Assembly: GCA_937890875.1 (NCBI GenBank)
Contig: CALAEB010000026.1
Coordinates: forward strand, 1 to 5,853
DNA: 5,853 bases
Direction: 5' to 3'
DNA from: an uncultured Anaerolineaceae bacterium
GTDB taxonomy: Bacteria; Chloroflexota; Anaerolineae; Anaerolineales; Anaerolineaceae
In this document: in pieces, positions 1-4,261 of the stretch
Layout: every line of letters starts with the position of its first letter
How positions within the stretch are numbered: position 1 is the stretch's first letter
Translations under genes and position numbers: made by a program
Notes under the pieces: generated by a model
The model's database searches: none
What the model saw: the letters and a program-made list of their open reading frames with translations, nothing else
Told to the model about the DNA's origin: nothing

Positions 1-5
1 GCCAT
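1..5 (-). CDS. Possible start of an off-window gene
   Basis: A minus-strand ATG lies at 5-3, preceded by a purine-rich GGGTGAGG at 23-16 that could serve as a Shine-Dalgarno, with a rather long spacing of 10 nt. A good sigma-A-like promoter sits further upstream at 89-60. Together these suggest a separately transcribed gene running leftwards out of the window. Only one codon and two bases are visible, so the product cannot be read. By position, next to a YesM/YesN pair, a carbohydrate ABC transporter component such as a solute-binding protein would be a reasonable guess, but that is inference only. Confidence 0.35.
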
Positions 6-15
6 TTTAATTTTA

Positions 16-23
16 CCTCACCC
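16..23 (-). promoter_or_regulatory. Candidate ribosome binding site of the left-edge gene
   Basis: The minus strand reads GGGTGAGG here, partly complementary to the 16S anti-Shine-Dalgarno. It lies 10 nt before an ATG at 5-3. The spacing is slightly longer than ideal, so the assignment is tentative and stands or falls with the gene at the window edge. Confidence 0.35.
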
Positions 24-59
24 TGGTAATTCTTGGGGAAAACAAACAAATAATTAATA

Positions 60-89
60 ATTAGATATATTTATTCCGTCAGATATCAA
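60..89 (-). promoter_or_regulatory. Sigma-A-like promoter reading leftwards
   Basis: On the minus strand a -35 element TTGATA (89-84) matches TTGACA at 5 of 6 positions. An 18-bp spacer follows, then a -10 element TCTAAT (65-60) that matches TATAAT at 5 of 6. Transcription would start near position 53, leaving a leader of about 50 nt before the candidate ATG at 5-3. The surrounding DNA is AT-rich, which raises the chance of a fortuitous match. However, spacing, orientation and position between the kinase stop and the next start all fit. A repeated 9-mer upstream (112-120 and 203-211) could be an activator site for the neighbouring AraC-type regulator. Confidence 0.5.
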
Positions 90-111
90 ATTTTCCGTAA
101 TCCACAGTTAA

Positions 112-211
112 ACGGGCTACGGATCAGCAATTCATTGTGTGAGCAGATTGCTCGAAAGCTTGCTCAATTCTGCGGCAAAATAAATTTCTCCGCAGGAAAT
201 TTACGGGCTAC
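112..211. repeat. Pair of 9-bp direct repeats upstream of the promoter
   Basis: The plus strand has ACGGGCTAC at 112-120 and again at 203-211, in the same orientation and 91 bp apart (minus strand: GTAGCCCGT). Beyond the 9-mer each copy runs into related sequence, CGG against CCGG. The proximal copy ends about 23 bp upstream of the -35 element at 89-84. That is a position where activators, including AraC-family regulators, often bind. Such a pair in a spacer of about 380 bp could be an operator or chance; the sequence alone does not decide. Confidence 0.3.
181..203. repeat. Perfect 8-bp inverted repeat in the left spacer
   Basis: TAAATTTC (181-188) and GAAATTTA (196-203) are perfect reverse complements around a 7-nt centre. 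A second, overlapping pairing is CTGCGG (170-175) with CCGCAG (190-195). The arms are AT-rich and no T-run follows on either strand, so this is not a clear terminator. It could be a protein-binding dyad in the upstream region of the left-edge gene, or a chance dyad. Confidence 0.3.
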
Positions 212-381
212 CGGTAAAAACTGTTTTTAATTAATTCTCATTGAATAATAAAAAACATTGCCGGCAACCAAAAGGATCCAGTTCTTTTTCAGGAGTTCGA
301 AATATCGGAATCATTTTCGAATACAAAAAATCACAGATATTTCTTTTCAAGAATCGAATTAATGGGGATAAAATCAAAGAG

Positions 382-897
382 CTATGACGGTTCTGGCGGA
401 CGGTAAGCGGGAAATTGGATTTTCACAAGTGTATATTTCCCTGCTTTGCTTTCAATGGAAAGTCCATATTGGGAACCAAAAAACGATTTAATCCTGGTGT
501 TGATGTTGTAAATGCCATATCCATCAGCATTTGTAAATTTTCCGCGCTGAAGATTCGTACTGAGCATAGAGTTTAATTCCGAAAGCTTATCCTCATTGAT
601 TCCGACGCCATTATCATAAACCGACAGGGCTATTCCAAAGTCGTCGCGATCCAACGTAATGACAATAATTCCTCCGTTTTCGGTTGATTGAAGCCCATGG
701 TAAATCGCATTCTCGATCAGCGGTTGAATAATTAATTTCGGAACATAAAGATGCTCCAACTCTTCCTGGCAAAGCATGTTAACAATTTCATACCGCATTT
801 TATCGCTATAACGTGTCTGCTGGATTTCAAGGTAAAGCTGTGCATGATGAAGCTCATTCTCAATCGGGACTAAATCCGCGCCTTTACTGAGTGAAAG
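382..897 (-). pseudogene. C-terminal part of the YesM-type kinase (HATPase_c), out of frame with the start
   Basis: From the CTT codon at 897-895 the frame encodes LSLSKGADLVPIE, the conserved linker after the phosphoacceptor helices. A complete ATPase domain follows, with N-box PLIENAIYHG (residues 462-471 of the repaired protein), G1 box YDNGVGI (497-503) and G2 box GYGIYNINTRI (529-539). The first internal ATG, at 798, falls inside the conserved domain and has no reason to be a true start. This segment is therefore the downstream exon-like part of the interrupted gene, not a separate small gene. The motifs are intact, so there is no sign of long decay after the interruption. Confidence 0.75.
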
Positions 898-2159
898 CCG
901 GAAACAAGAATTGCAATCAGGCCGGCAAAGAATTTAACCCGATCCTTGTTCCGGAAAAAACGGCTGAAAGCCATCAGAGATTTAAGGGCCTGATCATAAT
1001 TGCCGGAACGGATCTGCCAGGAAATGTTATCCAGCGTATTATAAAGAAAATGCGGATTGATTTGCGCCTGCAAGGCAGCGAACTGGGCCTCCCGTACAGC
1101 ATTTTGTTTGGCTTCTAACTCTAGGAAAAGATTATTGATCCTCAATAACATGGTATTAAAAGCAACGTTGAGCGCATTAATTTCGTAAACATCCGTCGGA
1201 ATCGTCAGCTGTTTCCCTTGTTGTATGTTTTGGGGATCATCCATAAAAGACAATAATTTTTCAATCGGCTGAGAAATTTCACGGGAAGAATCCTTTGACA
1301 AGTAAATAGAAAAGATACTGATCGCAATCAAACTAATCAATACAATACTTCCAGCAATTTTCACATTGTCACCGATCAGATCCCACAGCAAACAGCTCAG
1401 CGTGATTCGCCACCCGTTATCGAGCATGCCGGTTTCAGACAATACATCCCAGCCTAAACGCGAATCTTTTGCATCAATTTGATCTCCCACCGAAACAATA
1501 ACGTTATCCTCATTCGTGATCTCAACAGAAAGCCCTTCAAAAGCGGCGCCTTTTTCCAGAATTTCTATCAGAATTTTTGTCTGGAATTCCATCAGTATGA
1601 TTCCCTCACGATTACCTGTCCGAAAATTTAATATCGGATAAACAACAGCCGTATAGCCATGTTTTCGATTGTTTGCCAGAAGGGATGAATCATATGTATC
1701 CAGCCAATTCGAGGGATGATAACTCCGAGCCATATGATACCAATTTTCTGTTTCAAAATCTTTATCCCAAAACGGGAAATATGTTGATTTAAAATATCTG
1801 CCATCGTCCAAAATAAGATAGAAAGCGTCCATATATCGGGTATTGTTCGCCTGTGTCTGAACAAGAATCCCATCGATCTGGACACGCTGGCGGAACCATT
1901 CGCTCCGTTCTGATTTGGGTTCCCGCAGCATTTTTTGTACTTCCAAATTGTCTTCAATCAAGGCAAAAACATTATTGCTTTCACGAACAATCTCATTCAT
2001 ACGATCGGTGTAATACGTCAGTGAACTCTGCATTGTATCCTGAGCCCGCTTTTTGATTTCATTTACCAAAAGGGAACTGAAAATAAGCGATACGATAAAC
2101 ATCGCAATGATTGCAGTTGAAAGTATGGTCCGGAAAAGTTTTACCCTGAAAAATTTCAT
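870..2159 (-). CDS. N-terminal part of the YesM-type kinase (sensor, HAMP, phosphoacceptor helix)
   Basis: This 429-codon frame carries a first membrane segment at about residues 11-33 and an extracellular region of about 230 residues of the double-Cache type often found in YesM proteins. A second membrane segment lies at 267-287, followed by a HAMP linker at about 288-342 and the His_kinase domain with INPHFLYNTLDN. His370 in that motif is the expected phosphorylated residue. Authentic sequence ends at Arg403 (FSRFFR). The last 26 residues (NKDRVKFF... to the TAG at 872-870) come from the inserted DNA and then from the wrong frame of the kinase gene. A product of this frame alone would have sensor and phosphoacceptor but no ATP-binding domain, so it could not autophosphorylate. 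It might act as a binding-only or dominant-negative form; that is inference. Confidence 0.75.
   Translation of the reverse strand: MKFFRVKLFRTILSTAIIAMFIVSLIFSSLLVNEIKKRAQDTMQSSLTYYTDRMNEIVRESNNVFALIEDNLEVQKMLREPKSERSEWFRQRVQIDGILVQTQANNTRYMDAFYLILDDGRYFKSTYFPFWDKDFETENWYHMARSYHPSNWLDTYDSSLLANNRKHGYTAVVYPILNFRTGNREGIILMEFQTKILIEILEKGAAFEGLSVEITNEDNVIVSVGDQIDAKDSRLGWDVLSETGMLDNGWRITLSCLLWDLIGDNVKIAGSIVLISLIAISIFSIYLSKDSSREISQPIEKLLSFMDDPQNIQQGKQLTIPTDVYEINALNVAFNTMLLRINNLFLELEAKQNAVREAQFAALQAQINPHFLYNTLDNISWQIRSGNYDQALKSLMAFSRFFRNKDRVKFFAGLIAILVSGFHSVKARI
898..950 (-). mobile_element. 53-bp hairpin-forming insertion in the kinase gene
   Basis: The insertion is bounded by direct repeats CCGGAAA (plus strand 898-904 and 951-957), so the exact breakpoints can slide by up to 7 bp. 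Its ends form an inverted repeat: CCGGAAACAAG at 898-908 against CTTGTTCCGG at 945-954, with one extra base. In the minus-strand RNA a second stem pairs GAUCGGG (944-938) with CCUGAUU (921-915). This leaves a 6-nt bulge (914-909) and a 16-nt loop. Deleting 53 nt restores a canonical protein sequence with no residue lost or gained. Target-site-like repeats plus inverted ends suggest a tiny non-autonomous element. A translational-bypass element and a replication-slippage product are alternatives. I do not recognise the sequence as a named family. Confidence 0.6.
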
Positions 2160-2245
2160 ATTTGATTAAGGCATCAAAAGCAAGAAAGGCCCCATAAAAG
2201 GGAAATGGATGGGTTTGATCTTAGACTCTCCAATCATATTTTAAA
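2160..2245. other. Short spacer between regulator and kinase genes
   Basis: These 86 bp separate the regulator stop from the kinase start. On the minus strand they contain a 23-codon frame, ATG at 2237 to TAA at 2168-2166, in frame with the kinase and ending 6 nt before its ATG. It has no evident Shine-Dalgarno of its own. A weak CCCAT/ATGGG dyad is also present, without a T-run. No clear promoter or terminator is visible, so co-transcription of regulator and kinase is the default reading. Confidence 0.4.
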
Positions 2246-3811
2246 TTATGAGTTCAGAATACGATATTCTGAAGGAGACAACCCGGTATATTTCTTAAAG
2301 ACAACGCCGAAATAATTTGTGTTCAGATAGCCAACTTTTTCAGAAATAACACTGATCTGATCATTTCCTTCGACCAAGAGCCGGATAGCCATATCAATCC
2401 GGGTTTGATTAATATAGGTTGTAATGCCGTACCCACATTCTTTATTAAAGATAGATGACAAATATGCCGGGCTGAAATTAACGCTTCTGGAAATCTCCAT
2501 TAATGAAAGCCCTGGCGATTGATAATTTTTCCGAATATACTTTTTCACCCGATTTACAATCTGTGCCGTATTGCCCGCCTTGTTCTTTACAAGATAAGCG
2601 CCAACCATATGCAGGAAAGACAACAGATGTTTTTGCAAATCATCCACAGTATCCGAGGTAAACAATGTCGAGAGGCAAGCACTCACATCCGGATAAATTT
2701 CGTTCAATGAGATGCTCGAAAAGATGCTTTGATTCATCAGACAGCTGATTACATTACGCACAAATTGCTGAGCGTCAAAAAGGCAGACCTTTTTGCTTTG
2801 AAAAACTTCAAACAGCCTGGTTAAGATCCGGTTAACGGCGTCCTGATCATAATTGGTTGTCGCAGCCACAATTTCCTCAATAACCGCATAATCGACCGAA
2901 TAACGCTGGTAATCCATTTTATATTCTTCGTCCGCCCGGTAAATCCGCTCATTCCCATATACATATTTTAGATTGGCATAGCGGACAGCTTCAAGGAAGC
3001 CTTTCCCGAGATTATCCGTTGACAAGTGAGGCAGACTGATCCCCACCGCATAAGAAGGGTAGGAATGCTTATGGAAAAATGACTGGATCATTGAGGCCAG
3101 ACACCCAGCGTTTTTCTCGGCTTCCTCCGAGGTATCCGACCGTGAGACGAGGATCATATTGTGCGGGTTTCGATCGAGGAAGTAGAAATCATTGCCGGAC
3201 TGACAATACCGGGTTAATTCATCCGACAGCGAAGTGTAAAGTGAATCAGGTTTTTTACCAAACAGATCCAATAGGTTATCCATCTGCAAAACCAGAACAA
3301 CAAACCAGGAATGACGCAACTCAGGATGTTTTTCAACAATGGTGTTATAAGCTTCTGATGGATACTCGGAATAAATCATCTTATGCAGAATATTGCCAAT
3401 CTCATCTTCGGTTTCTGGATCGGCAAGCGTACGTAACTGCTGAATCCGCTCACTGGCTTCTTTTACCGCATTCAGCAGTTCAGCCGGCTCAATCGGTTTG
3501 AGAATATAGTTGCGCGCGCCAAAATTAATTGCTTTTTTGGCATACTCAAACTCCTCAAAACCGCTGATGATAATCACCTCGATCCCGTCCCACTGTTCCC
3601 GAATATTTTTCAGCAGTGCCAACCCGTCCATCTTCGGCATCTTAATATCGGTAATTACAATATCCGGCCGGTGGCGTGCGATAAGTTCCAACGCTTCTAT
3701 TCCATTTTCACAAGTTCCGATCAGTTGTATATCATGTTCTTCCCAAGGGATGATGGTTGCCATACACTCTCGAGTAAAACGCTCGTCGTCAACGATAAGA
3801 ATCTTTATCAC
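2246..3811 (-). CDS. YesN-type response regulator (receiver plus AraC-type DNA-binding domain)
   Basis: This is the cytoplasmic transcription factor of the two-component system; phosphorylated by its partner kinase, it would activate carbohydrate genes. The product is 521 residues, typical of the family. The receiver domain occupies about 1-120, with acidic pair Asp8/Asp9, phosphoacceptor Asp55 (VITDIKMPKMDG), Ser83 and Lys105 (LKP), so all key residues are present. The middle region, about 120-410, is poorly conserved, as usual in YesN proteins. The last 105 or so residues are an AraC-type double helix-turn-helix (SLMEISRSVNFSPAYLSSIF, then ISEKVGYLNTNYFGVVFKKY and GLSPSEYR). I prefer the GTG at 3811-3809 because GGAGG (3822-3818) lies 6 nt upstream and the protein then begins MIKILIVDDE. 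An in-frame GTG at 3826 would add five residues. Order is regulator then kinase, whereas YesM/YesN loci often have the kinase first. Confidence 0.93.
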   Translation of the reverse strand: MIKILIVDDERFTRECMATIIPWEEHDIQLIGTCENGIEALELIARHRPDIVITDIKMPKMDGLALLKNIREQWDGIEVIIISGFEEFEYAKKAINFGARNYILKPIEPAELLNAVKEASERIQQLRTLADPETEDEIGNILHKMIYSEYPSEAYNTIVEKHPELRHSWFVVLVLQMDNLLDLFGKKPDSLYTSLSDELTRYCQSGNDFYFLDRNPHNMILVSRSDTSEEAEKNAGCLASMIQSFFHKHSYPSYAVGISLPHLSTDNLGKGFLEAVRYANLKYVYGNERIYRADEEYKMDYQRYSVDYAVIEEIVAATTNYDQDAVNRILTRLFEVFQSKKVCLFDAQQFVRNVISCLMNQSIFSSISLNEIYPDVSACLSTLFTSDTVDDLQKHLLSFLHMVGAYLVKNKAGNTAQIVNRVKKYIRKNYQSPGLSLMEISRSVNFSPAYLSSIFNKECGYGITTYINQTRIDMAIRLLVEGNDQISVISEKVGYLNTNYFGVVFKKYTGLSPSEYRILNS

Positions 3812-3817
3812 AGATAT

Positions 3818-3822
3818 CCTCC
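3818..3822 (-). promoter_or_regulatory. Shine-Dalgarno deciding the regulator start
   Basis: The minus strand reads GGAGG, 6 nt before the GTG at 3811-3809. This favours that GTG over the in-frame GTG at 3826, which would place the motif inside the coding region. A compact hairpin, TCCGG-CAA-CCGGA on the minus strand (3842-3830), ends 7 nt upstream of it. Confidence 0.75.
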
Positions 3823-3829
3823 ACACACG

Positions 3830-3842
3830 TCCGGTTGCCGGA
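3830..3842 (-). promoter_or_regulatory. Small GC-rich hairpin just before the regulator's ribosome binding site
   Basis: The minus strand reads TCCGG, CAA, CCGGA: a perfect 5-bp stem with a 3-nt loop in the regulator's 5' leader. It ends 7 nt before the GGAGG. It could stabilise the mRNA end or tune ribosome access, or it could be a DNA dyad. No T-run follows, so it is not a terminator. Confidence 0.4.
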
Positions 3843-3967
3843 AAGAAATAACCACATCAGATCGGAACGCTCAGTTAAAAAGGGTACGCTTTCTACCTTT
3901 CCCGCAATGTGTCGAAATATGATTCAGGCGTCAAAAGTAAGGAATACCCCAGAAAAGAGAAATCGAT

Positions 3968-4025
3968 GGTTCCGTTGTTTTGCGTGGAATACAAAAACAA
4001 CAGAACCGCAAGCTTAACTTTTTTT
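3968..4025 (+). terminator. Terminator-like hairpin and T-run reading rightwards
   Basis: GGTTCcGTTGTTTT (3968-3981) pairs with AAAACAACaGAACC (3994-4007), a 14-position stem with one C/A mismatch around a 12-nt loop. On the plus strand it is followed, after 11 nt, by seven T residues at 4019-4025. The gap is longer than in a standard intrinsic terminator and no plus-strand gene is known to end here, so function is doubtful. On the minus strand no T-run follows the hairpin. Confidence 0.3.
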
Positions 4026-4053
4026 ATTCGAGATGATTTCCCATATCTCGAAT
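4026..4053. repeat. Perfect 9-bp inverted repeat
   Basis: ATTCGAGAT (4026-4034) and ATCTCGAAT (4045-4053) are perfect reverse complements around a 10-nt centre, immediately right of the T-run at 4019-4025. It may be an operator dyad upstream of the regulator gene or an RNA hairpin in its leader. No T-run follows on either strand in the correct orientation. Confidence 0.45.
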
Positions 4054-4098
4054 TGGATCCTTTCCAACATCTTCGGGCAAAAAGGAACAATAAACTGC

Positions 4099-4139
4099 TT
4101 TTCTGGAAAGGAGTGCCTTTTCTCGACAAATACAGAAAA
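4099..4139. repeat. Two-tier stem-loop
   Basis: TTTTCTG (4099-4105) pairs with CAGAAAA (4133-4139). Inside it AAAGG (4107-4111) pairs with CCTTT (4116-4120) around the tetraloop AGTG. The outer and inner stems are separated by an asymmetric internal loop. It is weaker than the neighbouring dyads and may be chance, but it adds to the unusual density of hairpins in this spacer. Confidence 0.25.
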
Positions 4140-4185
4140 ATGCGTATCTGTTTTGAAGATAACAACGATCTCGCTCGGGAATTGG

Positions 4186-4232
4186 CTTCGTTATCGTATT
4201 TCCTGAGTCACCCTAAAAATACGATAACGAAG
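4186..4232. repeat. Perfect 16-bp inverted repeat downstream of rhaB
   Basis: CTTCGTTATCGTATTT (4186-4201) and AAATACGATAACGAAG (4217-4232) match perfectly as reverse complements with a 15-nt centre. The repeat begins 29 bp past the rhaB stop. As RNA it is a long stable hairpin at the 3' end of the rhamnose transcript, but no T-run follows on the minus strand, so it is not a classical intrinsic terminator. It may act as a transcript-end stabiliser or processing site, a regulator-binding dyad, or the remnant of a small palindromic element. Confidence 0.6.
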
Positions 4233-4261
4233 GACGATGCTATTACGGCGGACAGAAAGAA

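Larger units (their letters stand above)
1..381. other. Non-coding spacer downstream of the kinase gene
   Basis: About 380 AT-rich bases after the kinase TAG (384-382) hold no convincing reading frame. They contain the leftward promoter at 89-60, the candidate Shine-Dalgarno at 23-16, the 9-mer direct repeat, the 8-bp dyad at 181-203, and a 7-bp dyad TTCGAAA/TTTCGAA at 296-302 and 315-321. I see no textbook intrinsic terminator for the kinase gene: the dyads near its stop have AT-rich stems or lack a following T-run on the minus strand. Confidence 0.6.
382..2159 (-). pseudogene. YesM-type sensor histidine kinase, frame broken by a 53-bp insertion
   Basis: This is the membrane sensor of a two-component system of the YesM/LytS class. 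It would autophosphorylate on histidine in response to an extracellular, probably carbohydrate, signal and pass phosphate to the regulator encoded just upstream. The gene begins with ATG at 2159 and ends with TAG at 384-382. Reading from 2159 meets a premature TAG at 872-870, because 53 extra bases (about 950-898) shift the frame. Removing them gives a continuous 574-residue protein, the usual length for this family (about 580), in the order TM1, extracellular sensor, TM2, HAMP, His_kinase, HATPase_c. Both parts are free of other damage, so the lesion looks recent, unless the gap is bypassed during translation. No good Shine-Dalgarno precedes the ATG. Family assignment is firm; whether a functional kinase is made is unknown. 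Confidence 0.8.
3827..4261. other. 435-bp spacer between rhaB and the regulator, rich in inverted repeats
   Basis: No convincing gene is seen. A plus-strand frame from GTG 3909 to about 4265 (118 codons) and a minus-strand frame 4165-3893 are open, but neither resembles a known family and neither has a good Shine-Dalgarno. The plus frame also contains a terminator-like hairpin and T-run. The spacer holds at least four dyads, listed separately. It should contain the regulator's promoter on the minus strand; I found no convincing -35/-10 pair, the nearest being TTGACG at 3934-3929 with a poor -10. Any plus-strand gene here would have to be treated as hypothetical. Confidence 0.5.

Noticed and set aside
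250..267. Intrinsic terminator for the kinase gene at the palindrome TTGCCGGCAA followed by T residues on the minus strand
   Set aside because: The palindrome has no room for a loop beyond a 3-bp stem, so it cannot form a stable terminator hairpin despite the following TTTTTT.
382..798. Apparent separate 138-residue ATPase protein starting at ATG 798
   Set aside because: The ATG is an internal Met of the HATPase region; the homologous frame extends upstream to 897 and joins the kinase N-terminal part once the 53-bp insert is removed.
898..950. Group I or II intron, intein or CRISPR unit as the explanation of the kinase interruption
   Set aside because: 53 bp is far too short for a self-splicing intron or intein, and there is only one copy in the window with no spacer-repeat pattern.
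891..1118. Plus-strand open frame of 75 codons
   Set aside because: It lies opposite the conserved phosphoacceptor region of the kinase; its product has no recognisable features and there is no ribosome binding site.
3079..3501. Plus-strand open frame of 140 codons
   Set aside because: It is antisense to the regulator's coding sequence, which is conserved and intact; the translated product has low-complexity shadow-like composition.
3929..3934. TTGACG as the -35 of the regulator promoter on the minus strand
   Set aside because: The hexamer at the proper distance, CACATT, matches the -10 consensus at only 3 of 6 positions, so the pair is not convincing.
3893..4165. Minus-strand open frame of 90 codons in the rhaB-regulator spacer
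   Set aside because: It needs a TTG start without a ribosome binding site, shows no family resemblance, and overlaps several inverted repeats.
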